Assembly (NCBI GenBank): GCA_008692225.1
Contig: VICG01000003.1
Span: 358,501-422,500, forward strand
Direction of reading: 5' to 3'
DNA from: Monilinia fructicola
Lineage: Eukaryota; Ascomycota; Leotiomycetes; Helotiales; Sclerotiniaceae
Length of the DNA stretch: 64,000 nt
Part shown: piece by piece, positions 36,120 through 49,996 of the stretch
How positions within the stretch are numbered: the first letter of the stretch is position 1
How the letters are laid out: every line of letters begins with the position of its first letter
The notes under the pieces: generated by a model
What the model saw: the letters and a program-made list of their open reading frames with translations, nothing else
Database searches by the model: none
What the model was told of the DNA's origin: nothing
Translations under genes and position numbers: made by a program

Positions 36120-36190
36120 AGCAGAGGAGGATGAGGATGAGGAAGGGGAGGAAGAGGAGGAGGAGGAGGAGGAAGAGGAGGAAGAGGGGG
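36120..36190. repeat. (GAG/GAA)n purine tract
   Basis: GAGGAGGAGGAAGAGG-type pure-purine run on the + strand. Confidence 0.9.
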
Positions 36191-36384
36191 GAGGGGGAAG
36201 GAAGAAGTAGATGAGTAAGAATTAAGTAGGAAGTAATCAGTAGATGAGGAAGAGAAAAGAAGAAGGATGATGAGAGGCAGAAGATTAAATGAATGATGAT
36301 GAAGTATGTAGGCAGGTATGAACGAATGAATGAATGGATGTATGAAAGTATGTGTGTATTGTATGTATGAAGGTATGAAGGTAT

Positions 36385-36500
36385 GAATGAATGTATGGAT
36401 GTATGGATGTATGGATGTATGGATGTATGGATGTATAAATGTATGGATGGATGGATGGATGGATGGATGGATGTATGAATGTATGGATGTATAGATGGAT
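36385..36500. repeat. ATGGATGT-type tandem array
   Basis: Tandem TATGGATG and GGATGGAT units with single-base variants, flanked by TATATG low-complexity sequence. Confidence 0.9.
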
Positions 36501-37239
36501 AGTCGGTAATATAATATATATGTATATATGTCTAGATGTATGTATATATATACAAATATACATATACCATAGATATATATTATATATATATATAATATAA
36601 TGTAACGCAATGTATGATATAGTATAATAATATATTTGTAATATACCTTTAGATGTACCTTCGTTTATGTGCCGAGTTCAAAAGAGTAAAAGAATGAAAA
36701 TATAGTGAAATAGTGGATGAAATGGTTGATTTGGCTTTATTCCGATTAGTTAATTATTTCTGTATCATTTCTTTCTTTGCGTATATGCGTGTGCGTGTGC
36801 GTGTGCGTGAGGGCGTGATCGAGTTCGTGCGTGCGTGCGTATATGGATGGATGTTTGGATACGTATGGATATGTATGGTACGTATATATGGTACGTATAT
36901 ATGTATGTATGTATATGTGTATGTGTGTATGTATATGAATGATACAATAGATGGTAGTATCTGAGTCGAGTCGAGTCGAGTCGAGCTGAGTGGAATTGGA
37001 TTCGTGATATGAAATCGGTGATGAACTATCTTCCGAGTATGGAGGTAGGAGGAGGGAGGGAGGAGGAAGATATGTATATAGGTAGGTAGGCCAGGTATAT
37101 ATTGAATAGAAGGAATACCTATGTAACGTTGGCTGCTTGTATGTAGGAAAGAGAGCGAAAGGTTCAGATCAAGTCCTGCAATCTAAATGTAAATAAATAT
37201 AAATCCAAATCCAAATCCAAGTCCAATATGATATGATAT

Positions 37240-37390
37240 GATATGATATGGTATGGTATGGTATGATATGATCTCTTTTTCTCTCTTCTCGTCTTGTCTC
37301 TTCGCTCTTCTCTTCTCTCTTCTCTCTTCTCTTCTCTGCTCTCTTCTCTCTTCTCGCCCTTCTCGCCCTTCTCTTCTCTTCTCTTCTTGT
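37240..37390. repeat. GATAT and CTCTTCT low-complexity tracts
   Basis: ATGAT/ATGGT pentamers pass into a pyrimidine-rich CTCTTCTCT tract. No coding signal. Confidence 0.85.
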
Positions 37391-40300
37391 TCTTTTTTCT
37401 TTGATCCCGGGTCCAGAACAGTTGGATTGAATTCCACCTCCAGTTTTCCTCTTCTACTGCTCCGTAGATAAGCAAATACAGGTGCAGAATGAGGCAAGGT
37501 ACCAACTGTAAATATGGTGATATTGGGAATAGTGGAGGTGAAATAGTGGAGGTGAAATAGTGGAAGGATAGTGGAAGGATTAATGAAATTATGAATAGTG
37601 GGAAAATGTACCTTGTCAAACGTGAATGGATAGCAGGATACCCTGATCCTTTATTAGTCAAGTCCCAAGTCCAAGTCCAAGTCGCCGTCTAGTTGGTACT
37701 CCGTACGGTAAAAAGCTGATCGGAAGGCCAACCTGGGTTCGACTGTGTTTGAAGTGAATTGATTTGTTGATCTTAAGTTCAAATGCCTCCAATGGTTCGC
37801 CAGGGGGGAGGGGAGGGGGCGAGGAAGGGTTCAAATCTTGATAATTAGCCTTGGTATGTATATGTTCGACAGTGGAGATATGCGATTGTACTCCGTAGTG
37901 TTTGAGGTGTAGAGGTGTATTCGGGTAAGATCTATCGCCTTTCCGAGAGGTAATGAATGAGTAAGTAGATGGTTTCTAGCTGTGGTCGTATCGATTGCTG
38001 GATACGAGTATTATACGTATAACATAAGATCCGAGCTAGCTGAAAGTTTGATCTATGATGGTTCGGAATGGTAAGGGGGAGTTGTAGATTTAGCTGCCCG
38101 CCGTGAAATTACTTGAGAGCGATCCAGAGTTTCTCAAATGAGTAATAAAGAAGTCGACGATGAGCAATGAATCGTGCACACAGTATTGTCGTCTTACCCC
38201 GTTGTTCAATGTGAATAGAGAGAGAGTGGAGAGATGCGGGAAGCGAAGGGGGAATGATGGATGATGGATGACGAATGACGAATGACGAAAGAAACTAACA
38301 AGTGTAGTACGGAGAATATATATATGTGAATACATGTACCGTATTCCTGTCGCTTGTTTCAATATCAATAATCATTAGAAAGCAGGTTTGGATGGTTGAA
38401 TCACCCAGGTGATATAAAATCCGACAAGATGACGAAGGTCCTAGGTAGATAGCTGGAGGAGCCCTGGAGATACATTCAAATCCCGTTGAGAGTATATATT
38501 TAGGATCGCCGCACCAAAATTACCATAGAGATACCGAGACAATGATTGCTTTGCCAGTTCTAGAATCTACTCGAGTACATCCGACATTCAGAAGTCCGTC
38601 CTTTGAGCATCTACTCGAGCACCTGTACAGTAATATTCATGGTAATACATGTCACCCGCAACCTTAAATCAAAAGGCCGATTCAAATCATCGATATACTC
38701 AACAGAATACTCTGTATTGATTGATTGATTGATTGATTGATTGTCGGCTACATCTGTTGTCCCTCCAGTAACCTGACAAAATATGTACCTAGGTACTCCG
38801 TAAACGCAGTAGGTATGATGTGTTGACATGCCATGTCCTTGACCTCCCATCTAGTCTACTCCGTATGTGCGAAACGAGTCAGACAGGTTGATTGTTCTCA
38901 TGCACGGGGAGAGTCATGCAAACGAATACTGATCATCACGATAGTCCAGTGCTGTATCAGCATTATTGTGTTCGGCAAGACTCGTAAGGTTAAATAACGG
39001 CTCAGGCCTCAAATTGCTACTATCATTACTCCCAGAGCCTAGCGAGAATCTACAACCTTACTATCCGCTCTCAACTACTCCGTACAGTACAAAGTGTTCA
39101 TTCCCTCTCCGGATGCTTATCAGATGGATCGACCAAATGCTGAATCAATGCTGTGCCGAGGCCCCAACCGTCGGACGAGCTTTGAAGATCGTACAGTATA
39201 TCGATCGACCAAAGACAAAACCTGATCATGCGAAGAGATGTCGTCACGGTTAACTCCCCGTTTCCCAGTCTGCACCAATCGCGATCTTTCCCCGAGTGCA
39301 AAATAAGCAAGAACATGAAAATTCCAACACTCCTGCTCCCTCTACATCTAGAACCTGCATCATCTAGACTACCACGTTGGCAGTACGATTCAGCTTCAAT
39401 GTCGAAATGTCGAAAGGTCAAAATGCCGACGGCTGATTGGTCCGTGGTGACTGAAACTTGGCCTCAGAGTTGAATAGATTGATGGATTAGATGGGAACTG
39501 TTATTATCCGTAAACGCCTCGCGCCATCTACATAACATGGCATTGGCACTACTGTACTGACACTAAGTCCTGGCACTACTGGCACTACAGTACTGCCACT
39601 GACACCATTCATGGATGCTCGGGAATTTGTTCAAGCTTGGTAAAAATGTGTTTGGGTCAATGGTAAGCATTAGAGCATGGTGGGTGAAGATAGCCACGGA
39701 CGTTACTCAAAAAGGGAATTCCATATTACACTTTATTTGCCTTTGGGTACGGGTAACCTTTTCCTCTCTCGCCTATTCAGTCGTTGAGCTTGAACAGCCC
39801 AGTGGATTGCTTCATAATACTGTACAAATCTGCGAGAGCTCCAGCTTCGAACCTTCAAACTTTTGGAAACACGGAATGACTCCCCAAAAGAATGGTACCG
39901 GCGCAGTCGTCTCCATATCTTCTCCCCCTTCAACTTCCACGTCTTCCCTAATTGCTTCTAGGTTTACCAAGCCCGTGGTCACTGCACGCATACCTGGCCT
40001 GTGATTAGCTACCTCACCCCTCTCATGAGAAAATAATGAGGCTTCACAAGTTGACATCGGCACCTTTATCCCAGAGCGTGATATTGGACCGGGATTCAGG
40101 CTTGCTGATTGACACTTAGAAGTTAGCACCGAGCATAATCATCCCATCCCCCATCCCGATATGCAGGTACGAGTAACGAATGGAAACTTAAGTTCCATAT
40201 TTCAAGGGTTCCAGTGGACCGGCTCGCGGATAAATAGCGAGCCTTAGCTTGTGATGAGCGGGATACTAACGGCGGGTCGGATGTGCTGATAAAAATGCCT

Positions 40301-41884
40301 AGCAAGGTTAAATGATGTCGAAGTTATTGATGTTTTGTTCGGAAAACTTCAATCTAGTGAAAGAGAGGCCAAAAAACAGTCGGGTTCTTGGATCTATTGA
40401 AATGTGACAAGAGACTCGGTTATGATAGACACACCGAATGATTACAGGAGGTCGAAGAGGAAGGTAGGATTTAACTTGACATCAACCTTACGAAAGGTAG
40501 TACTGCACTACCTGTTTACCAGGTATGGATGGATATTCTGAAGAAAGAGGCACAGATGCGCTGATGCTGACAGTAAAATCCCTCGGCACCTTTTTCTTTT
40601 CAAGACGACCTTACGAGTATTTTTGGAGTCTTCAGCGTTTGAACTTTGATGCCAGTTCAAAGATGGGGTTTGACAAAAAGAAAAGGCTCAATCACGGTTC
40701 ACCTCTTGAACAAAATTGGAATTCGGTGTATAAATTGCAGCTTGTTTAAGAACCTAATATGAATATGGATGATCAACTCATGCATGCTGCAGTTCCTGCA
40801 GGACTGTTTGACATACGAACTACTTCAATAGTCTTCCTTTCCTTAACTCCCCTTGGAATCATCCAAGAGTCAGTCAATGTCAATGGGGAAGTGGATGTGC
40901 CACAAGACAGGCAACAAACAATATCAGAAATCCCGACCTGCCCCTGAAATTCCATGGATATTACCGGTCCCCGACGTTGATGTTCTCTCCTCCAGACAGC
41001 ACAGTACGTTTTGGGTTCTGGAGTGCAATTCTTTCATGTGCTCCGTACTCCGTAAAGCATCAACAGCTAAATCCGGATTGTACTTCCGCTCCGTGACAAT
41101 TCCCTTCACACTGCACACGTAATGAATTATTCATAATCACATGTAATGGTGAATTCATTGGAGCGATGGATTCCTTCTCATCATGTACACGAGAGTATAA
41201 TTTAGGTCTTCAATCTAAGTTAATATATTTCCATCGGCTATGTTGGTAGTGGCAGTGGGTGTGACGGATTACCGAAGGAATACCCCCGTGCATGCGGAAA
41301 ATATGGAATATCGTCCTCCTCGTGGTCTAGATTCATTTGGCTATGACTTCCGAGATTTCGACCTACACATTGCACTGACTGGCTGTAATTGTTTCATGGG
41401 CTTTCAATTTCGACGAGACTCACTCCGTTGGTAAGGCAAGGGATTTTCTCACGGTGCAGCAGAATTACAGGCCAAGTGACGCAACGTAGCATGGAGCACG
41501 TCAAGCTAATGTATTCCTCAAGACGAGGTTCCTCGGCAGCCATGAAATGAAGGGGGAAACTCTTCGGGTGATCAGACGAGAAGATGAGAAGACTTGATAA
41601 AGAGTTTGTGATGGAAAGATAGGGCAAACTCAAATTAATGCTAAGGTGATTTCAAGTGATAAACTTCAAGACCCTTTCGAAACTGTTAAACTCTAAAAGA
41701 AGAAGAAAAGAAAAGAGAAGGAAAAGGAAAAACAATGAAGCTCCAGCTCCAGCAAGATTCCGCCGCAACAGCTTCATCTCTTTTCTTCCTTGATTAACGT
41801 TACGTGGGAGATTCAGCTGTCGAGGGGGTAGAATCTTGTAAGATCTTACCTACCTAGACACCTGCTTCGTACAGGTAAGAAGAG

Positions 41885-42000
41885 TAGATGGATGGATGGC
41901 TAGATGGCTAGATGGGTAGATGGCTAGATGGTTAGATGGGTAGATGGCTAGACGGTCAGGTGGGTAGATGGCTAGACGGTCAGGTGGGTAGGTAGGTAGT
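41885..42000. repeat. TAGATGGC-type minisatellite upstream of SWA2
   Basis: About 14 degenerate octamer units (GGCTAGAT, GGGTAGAT, GACGGTCAGGTG), ending about 320 bp before the SWA2 start codon. Confidence 0.9.
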
Positions 42001-42322
42001 AAGTAGACGCCTAGTAGGAGTAGGTTTTCTTTTGTGTATTAGGACGCTGATGGTTGTGGGTTGATTGATTACCTGATTGCCTCAAAAAGTGTGACAATCA
42101 TCCCATGAACTTCTACGGTAAGCGAAAGAATCCTTAAAGGCAATATCATGTTGGAACGTCCACTCACTCTGTCGCCCTGATGATCCAAACCCTTACGAAT
42201 CTTTGATGATTTCTACAATATCCTTTAGCACATAGCGGCATATTTTCAATTTCTTTTTCGCGCATACTCTCTTGCTTTTCTGCGCGTTCAATGCATCTAT
42301 TCTTTTCTTTATATGCCCCAAG

Positions 42323-45166
42323 ATGGACGATCTCAATGGCCTAGATTGGTCTGCCACCTCCAATACAAAACCAAATAAAGTATCACCTGGCACAGCGAAC
42401 TACTACCCCACGTTACGTCCAACTCCATCGCCTGCGAATTCTGGTCGAAACACCCCTCTATCCACTCAAGGCTCAGGAGCTGTAAAATCATTTGCGCCGC
42501 CCAAAACTACTGCCACGGATAGCTTCTCGAACCTCGTATCTTTCGGTTCTTCGAAAACGAACACGTTGACATTACAACAGCAGCAAGCAAAGCTACAAGA
42601 GGAGAAGAGGAGGAAGGAAGAAGAACAAAAGAGGCAATATGATGCGCAGTTTGGAAACGCACAATTTTGGGACGGTTTGGGCAATACGGGCAATGGCGTG
42701 GCTGGGTTATCTCCAATCCCCTCACCAATTCCTGCAATAATGAGCCCACCTTCCTCATCTCCATTTGCGCCGACTACTTCCCCTCCGACAATTGGAGGTG
42801 ATGTTGGTAATTCTGGGGATGATGATCTTTTCGCGGCATTCAATAAAGATACCAAAGTAGACAATTCAAGTCATTACCCACCACCTTCTGCCTCTTCAAG
42901 TCGTGCCCATACTCCAGGATTTGGAACAGCCAGTATACCTGATCTGAGTAATCCGCAAGCCTGGGAGCAGCCAACAAGTGGCTCGGGGAATTTTGGCGAT
43001 GATGACGATCCATTTGGTTTAGGCCCCATGAAACCACCAAGCTCTGCGCCGGCACCAATCTCAAGCATAGCAGCTGATGATGATGATGACTTCTTGGGAG
43101 ATTTGGGAAAGCCAGTGGAAGAGGTAAAGAGGTCTACACCTGCGGTACCGGAATTAAATACAGAATCAAGCTCTGATGACGAACAATCTAATGATCCTTG
43201 GGATAAGGCTGTGGCCGAACTGGTGGATATGGGATTTACAGCAGAACAATCAAGGCGTGCTTTGACTGAAAGTGGTTCTGGTCTCGACATACAAGCAGCC
43301 GTTGGATGGATATTGAACGATGCACATGCACAAGCTAAGGCAAAGATGCCATCTAAAGAACCTAGTCACCGGAATGGTTCTGCATCAAATGGTGAAAGAA
43401 GGAATGTGTCAACGGATGGACGAAAATCAAATCCGGCCTGGATGCGTGAAGAAGGAAGGTCGCAATCGCAGCAACCTCGAAGAGAAGATAATCGCTCACC
43501 AAACAGTGAAATTGACTTCTCAAAAACTGCTGCTGCTGTTGGAAGCAACATTTTCAAGACCGCAAATTCTTTCTGGAAGACATCTCAAAAGAAAATTGAG
43601 AAAGCAGTTGCTGACTTTCAAGCTGATGCTGACCCAAGTCAACCAAAATGGATGAGGGAGGCAGCAGAAAGAGAAGCTATTTCTGAGCAGCGTGCAAGAC
43701 GGGCGAAAGCCGAAGCTGCTAGAAACACCCCTGATGTCACAGAGGAAGCTCTTGCATTAGAGAGCGGATCCAGACCATTGCCAAGGAAACCGAAAACTTC
43801 TACATCTGATTCGGGCGCTTCACGTGACAGATCTCCGGTTACTGCAAAATTCCCTCCAGAGCGACCTACATCTAATCCACGATGGCAACAAACACGACCC
43901 CAAAGTCGGCCAACTCCACCGCCGGCGGATCCCAGGGTACGGATTAATAAGCAAGCAATAGAAGAGCAAAGTGCTCAAGCTTATGTCAGTCCTGCTCGAC
44001 GGAAAAAGACTACTCCTCAGCCACAAGTCACACGAGATCCAGAACCAGAACCGGATCTTCTATTTGCTTCGTCACAATCAAAACCTACCGCAAGACCAAC
44101 GCCAAAAGCAACACCCTCGCCCAAACCTTCTACGCCAGTACCATCTAGGCCAAAAGCTCCACCACGCACAATTCCGGCTCTTTCTCCCATCGCCTTGAAA
44201 TCTTCAACACAGCATCGTCTAGAAGGCAAAGCACATTTCGATCGTGGGGATTACTCTGCAGCTCATACATCATATACTTCCTCTCTCTCACCCTTACCCC
44301 AGAATCATCCAATAATCATCTTTCTGCTCGCCGAACGAGCCATTAGCTCGGTAAAAACAGGACATCCACGTGAAGCCATCTCGGACTCTGATCGCGCTAT
44401 TGAGATCATCGGACCCTCTCGTGGTCAAGATGAAATCATTGACTTAAGTACCGGTGCTCCGGATGACCGTAAATCTATGAAAGAATATTGGGGCAAAGCT
44501 TTAACTAGCAAAGCCGAAGCGTTGGAAGCTCTTGAAAAATGGAAAGATGCAAGTGACGTTTGGAAATTATGTATTGAAGGTGGTGTAGGGGGGGCTACTG
44601 CTATACAGGGTCGTCAGCGCTGCGACAAGGCTCTTGCTCCTCGTCCCGCATCCCGTCCTGTCCAGAAGCCTCGGCCCAAACCCTCGGCTGCAGCATCATT
44701 GGCTCCAACTCCCGACTCGGATGCCGTCCTACGTTTACGTGCTGCCAATCAAGCTGCTGAAAAGGCCGATGATGAGAAACTGATCTTGGTTGATAAAGTT
44801 GAGGAGAGGGTTAACAAGTGGAGAGAAGGAAAACGAGATAATTTGAGAGCTTTGATTGGAAGTATGGAAAATGTACTTTGGGAAGGCAGTGGCTGGAAGA
44901 AAGTGGGATTGCATGAATTGGTTATCAATTCTAAGGTTAAGATTAACTATATGAAGGCGATTGGGAAGTGTCATCCTGATAAGGTTAGTTCTCCCTCTTT
45001 TGTCATATTGTTTAGAAGGTAGAGATGTGGAATGCGAGGGTGATAGAAGCTAATGGTTGTATAGTTACCACAAGATGCATCGCAAGAAGTAAGAATGATT
45101 GCTGCCATGGTCTTCTCCACATTGAATGAGAGTTGGGATAGTTTCAAGGCGCAGAATGGCATGTAG
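42323..45166 (+). CDS. SWA2: Auxilin-like clathrin-uncoating J-protein
   Basis: Recruits Hsp70 to clathrin coats to disassemble them. Exons 42323-44983 and 45065-45166 give 920 residues; the start is the first ATG giving MDDLNGLDWS. The disordered N-terminus has Asp-Pro-Phe/clathrin-type motifs (DDPFGLGP, DLFAAF, FLGDLGKP). A UBA domain lies near residues 295-340 (AVAELVDMGFTAEQSRRALT). TPR repeats lie near 635-770 (LEGKAHFDRGDYSAAHTSY, ERAISSVKTGHPREAISDSD). A C-terminal J domain has WEGSGWKKVGLHEL and the HPD motif in KCHPDK. The 81-bp intron falls immediately after HPDK; the last exon supplies the closing helices (MVFSTLNESWDSF). The UBA-TPR-J order is exactly that of yeast Swa2/Aux1. The frame is intact. 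Confidence 0.95.
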
Positions 45167-48100
45167 GCTTCAAAATAACGTCGGTTAGATCGCATGGGAA
45201 AAGGGCGGCAAGGGGGAGCAGGGGGCATGGCAATAGATAAGCAATGCTTGGAAGCACGAAATTACGATATTGATAATGTTGATGAATTAGAGTTCCGCCA
45301 AATCCCAAATCATATAATCATCTTTGGTCTTTGGTGAAATGTCATTACTAGAAGCTACGGAACCGGAAATAAAAGTCGTTCCTGGGTGCGTGCAGCGCTT
45401 TCATTACTTTGACATGCTATCCTGGTGCAGAGCGCAACTCGCTATTTTCTATTAAACCAGGCCTATATACGAACCATGAATCGATGCGAGAACCGTGCAC
45501 TTGGTAACGATCGGACGGGGTGGCGTTTTCATCGCCACACAGAAAGAGTCTCGGGCGAAGAAGGCGAAGATTGCGTGGCGATGTCGTCGGTCTTGTGAGT
45601 GAGTGAGTATTGCTCGGCTGCACGGTTGGCATGGTTGGCATGGTTGGCATGGTTGCATAAACGACGATTTTACTTACCACCGTGAACGACAGCCCTGGTA
45701 GAGAGCGAGGGGCAGACGGAAGGAGCGATGCGTGAGTTGGGGTTTGGAGATGGCTGTGGGGATTTGGAGGTTGGTTGGTGGGGGATTGCTGCTTTTCGGA
45801 TCATGGATGGGTGATTTCATAGCATATCGTAGCATATAATGGAGGCGAATGGAGGTGAATGAGGAAGCTGGAGGTATGTACTTTCTTTCTTTCTTTCTTT
45901 CTTACTGACATACTTGGATTCAACGGAATGGAAGATGCACCTGCTCATATCGCCGAGGACCCGTCGACTTTGGGAATATTCGTAGGGATGGATGTGGCTG
46001 GTTCGAAAATCCTAGGGGGGGAGGGAGGTCTACCAGAACATCCGGAATGGAAGAGGGTTCCTGGTGTGTGGATTGATGGTAAAATGTGACGGCCGACTGG
46101 TGTAGCAGGCGGGAGGGGGGAGGGGGTGTTGGATCGTGGATTCGGATATTGAGAAGGTTGATGCGGATGGAGAAGGCGAAGTCGGGTTTTGTAGAGCAAT
46201 CTCCATGTGGATGGTAGACTACATACAACCTTGGAATATGTGGATATGGATTTGTCCATTGCAAATGTCGAATCTTGGATGTAGCGCGTGTGTGAAGATA
46301 TGTGGAGATGATCATTAGTTGCGCTTTTAAAAAGTTTTGTTGCATGTCTTCATCGTATACGTCGTATTTATCGTATCCCTCGTATAATTTGGTATTGTCC
46401 TTTGGCGGTCTATATCGCGGCAAAACCATGGATGATAGCGGTTGGCTGGAATATATGTTAAGATACGATAGGTAGGTAGGTGGATATGTAGGTAGGTATA
46501 TCTTGCACACTCGAGATGGAGGAAAGCTTACGAACAGCCTAGTTGATTCACTATTGCACGTCTTTCATACAACATGCATTTGCAATTATCAAAATGAATA
46601 CCTAGTCACAAACGATAATCTCGATAACAAAAGGGGTGATTGCTCTTCGTGAAGCACCTTTCATCAAGTGCTGAGCATGCATATGTATCACGGCATTTAA
46701 AGACCAAACCTTTGGGAAAGTAGGTTATTGTCTGATGCTACGCTACCTATATCAACCTTAGCAAACGAATCACCGAAAAAGAATGAATGCAGGTCTATCA
46801 GACGAGAATCATTCACGCTTTCAGACGTTGAGTGGCGTGTCTGCTGTGAATTTCTTCTCGCTTATCCTTCGTCATTTGAAGGCCATATAACATAGCGGCT
46901 AGCTGTCAAGCTGATGTAGATATATCTCGTCGTCTTCTAGGTATGCGACAGAATTTCCGGAAGTGTCATATGATGCACTTTAAGTAGATTGAGTCATTGT
47001 ATCGGCCGATGATTGTTCAGTGATTGTCGAATGAATGCTTTATTGCAAATATGCGACCTATTGCATATTACTCAGCAGAAAAGATCGCTTGAAATTTTAC
47101 ATGTTAACGACTAGCCATAGCACCTATATTTCTTCAGACATACCAAAGAAAATCTGGAACCACGCAGATATTCCGTCACGTACTTGACTAGAGTTCCTGA
47201 TTTACATGCGGAAATTGAATGACTTAGAGCCCTTTCAAGTGTTGTTGCATATCTGCCTGCCATGTATTCTGTATCGCTTAGTGAACTAGACCAAGCCAGC
47301 GTCATTTCCCATTTCTTAGATATGCAACTGGATTTGTGGAAAATTCATGTGGTTATCACTTGACACTTGTGTATGATTCGATCAAGGATGGTGAATGGGC
47401 GATGTCGTGTGTATATAGATCGTTCAGGAATAATGAATGGAATGGAGATTTCAAGCAAGATTATAAAGCTGCATATATCATGCCATTCTCCGAATATTTG
47501 AGGTTTGATCAAGAATCATCTAGAACAAAGACAAATCCACAATCAGAGTATTGCGGAAGAGTTGTGGATGTATCCATAACCGTGTTGACAGTTGTGCCAC
47601 TGGTTGCGATGAAGTCTTTTGCGCTTATCTCAGCGATGGGTGTAGGGTTGATGGTTGGTTGTTCAGAACGGAGTAGCTGTTGCTGGAGCCATGTTAAATT
47701 TGTTTCATGCAATGAAACCCCGATGAATTATATGCTGTCTACTGACTAGTCGTACATGCACTTCTGTTTCATATACGACTAACATTTGACATTTCAGCGG
47801 CGTATCAGTACCTCAACGTGATACTGATGAATTTTAGAAATGCTCAACGCATTGTATACGAGAAGGAAGCTAATACAGAACATCGATGGTTATCCATGAA
47901 CTTTACCACCAGCTACATGATAGCTCCCTGAGTTTGAATAAGATTGTTTAAGCCGTGAAGTCCGTCATAAAATAGTAACAGACTGGATTTCTACTATGGG
48001 CCATGTTGTATATAGTTGAAAAAAGCGAACCAAGTTGACATAACCAAAATAATGAATTTCAAGCATTAATCCAAATGACAAATTGGAAGAATATGGACCT

Positions 48101-49996
48101 AGCACCTAACCAACTTCCATTATTGAAAAGAGGTCTTTTGTTTAGAAGTAGCTAGTCCTGATGGATACGAGGTTGAATCTGTTTTCCCAACCAAAGTGCC
48201 ATGTAATTGCAAGTCGCATCTGAAACTGATAAGGATTAGTACGTTGTCCATGATGCAGGAATACAATGTAATCCCAACCCCTGTTTTAGTAATCATTAAT
48301 TCTGTGGCAAGGCGGGTAGCAGGTGGTTTCTACTAGAGCAAAATTTCACGAAATACCAAGTCCATTACCACCTGCATTCCAGAGGCATTGATGTATGCCA
48401 TGGTTCGTGAACCGTGACTTTCTGGTCCGTTGTTGAATCAGACAGTTCAAATTCTGCTTGAACAATTCAATCTGTCGAATCATTGCATCGGCCAGTCCAT
48501 CAGAATCTAATGCAATGAGTGGAAGTCAGCTGATGGGCAATGTTAAATCAATGTACTGACTGCTCAGGTGTTGACAAATACACAAAGTGGAGATAAAATG
48601 GTGTTCCTTTCCCATGATATGGAATCAACAAAGTATACAGATTGGTCCTGCAAGGTTTATTGAATAAGTGAAATAATAAACCTCTAAAACCTTGTAAAGG
48701 TAAAAGGCGAACCTTTCAGCAAACGTGAATATATATCGTTTGACGACGTGAAATTGTGATTATTTATCAGATCCACCTGCAAGCACTTAAAATCTACCGG
48801 ACACAAAGCATTTATATGTCGAGAAAGTCCGTTTTCAAGGGAGTTCAGTTCTTATCTTAAGATGTGGTAAACTGACAATGAGAATTGCATCCCACGTTGA
48901 GATTGATTGATTCTACTCGAGTGCTATATGGTTGTCGAATTCATTCTACGCTATAATATAACCACTAAATACACCAAAAAAGAGTAACATGTTTGTCCGG
49001 CCAAAAAGAGAGACTTGTTGAGGTCTGGTACCATATATATACTCAGTGTGGTGAGATATCCAGCGTGAATGTGAACCAGCAGTCAGCGGAGGATGAACTT
49101 TGACACTTTCAAGGTTGGTTTTGAACCAGGAGATGTAGAGATTGAATGGATGGGTATCCTTGAGCATATTCCAAGATTAATCACTTTGGGCTATTGCTTT
49201 TGCCATTTCCCGGATACTATCCAATTTGAGAGAAGTATTTATATCGCCATAAATGGCCGTTCAGAAATCCCTTCCAGTGTTATATGTATTCATAGCGTGC
49301 CATACTGTGGGTACGCATCGCACCAACAGGATACATCAAGAAAGACTTGATTGAAAGGCAACTCGATATCCACGGCTTTGTATCCAAGCCTCCAAGCAAT
49401 GGCATATGTGGGCTTGTGTTGCCAAAAACAGGGGGGGATTCACAATACCACTCGAATATAGTGAAACGCAGCGTTGGAAAATATCGAGCAAGAAGATAGA
49501 TACACCGAATGAACAGCTTATCAAGAACGATAATGTAGTGACTGACGCGCTGACGCCTAGCCATCCGAGATGACTGGATGTGTCCTTGCCATGGATGAAT
49601 TCCGGAAACAAGTATAGCTACTTCTATCAACTTGGCAATGGCTCTTCAGAACAGGCATGTTTTTGAAGGGGGCTTGCCCCAGGATTAGATAGTGGCTATC
49701 GCATCATCAACTTCTAAATCCCATATCTTCGGAACCTCAGCCACATCAAGCAATCATTTAACATGCAAGTCAAATCTCCCATCAAATGTCATGAAAATCA
49801 TTGTCCACAACGTTAACTTCGACCGAAGATATCGATATCGATGGCATCCATCAAATGTTACCCGGCCCCCCGAAGCCAAGCTAAATTTAACCTTAAACCC
49901 ACCCTCTAAATTTAGCCCCCATAGCTTCCGAGCTCAGCTCCAAAATCAACCAACTCAACCAGCAATCGCCAACCTCACCCACCCACAGCCAATGTG
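45167..49996. other. Gene-poor 4.8-kb stretch
   Basis: No gene I can name. It includes a TTTC microsatellite (about 45885-45903), TGGCATGGT repeats (45627-45655), and two protein-like minus frames described separately. AT-rich DNA from 46.5 to 49.6 kb shows no RNA gene or transposon domain. Confidence 0.6.
47111..47712 (-). pseudogene. Unrecognised minus-strand ORF pair, possibly a decayed gene
   Basis: Two open pieces lie in line on the minus strand. The upstream piece (47712-47509) reads MHETNLTWLQQQLLRSEQPT and onward for 67 codons. The downstream piece (47305-47111) includes SSLSDTEYMAGRYATTLERA and ends at a stop. Both have protein-like composition, but the ~200 bp between them contain several stops in every frame and no convincing intron borders. 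I recognise no domain. This could be a relic or chance. Confidence 0.2.

Larger units (their letters stand above)
34969..42322. other. 7.35-kb gene desert rich in simple repeats
   Basis: Between the divergent starts of URC4 (-) and SWA2 (+) I find no supported gene. Contents are (AGT)n, (GAG)n, ATGGATGT and CTCTT tracts, a TAGATGGC minisatellite, and six copies of the nonamer TACTCCGTA (37697-41054). Open frames such as 35195-35761 (-) are poly-Leu artefacts of (AGT)n. Segments 39100-39420 and 40770-41120 have open minus frames with no family I know. Confidence 0.6.

Noticed and set aside
37800..37850. Second tRNA suggested by a GGGTTCAAATC B-box-like string
   Set aside because: No acceptor, D or anticodon stem can be formed around it.
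39098..39421. Minus frame with GLGTALIQHLVDPSDK, at first suggestive of a GNAT acetyltransferase motif A
   Set aside because: Only a few residues match and the surrounding helix-strand pattern is absent; no splice partners found.
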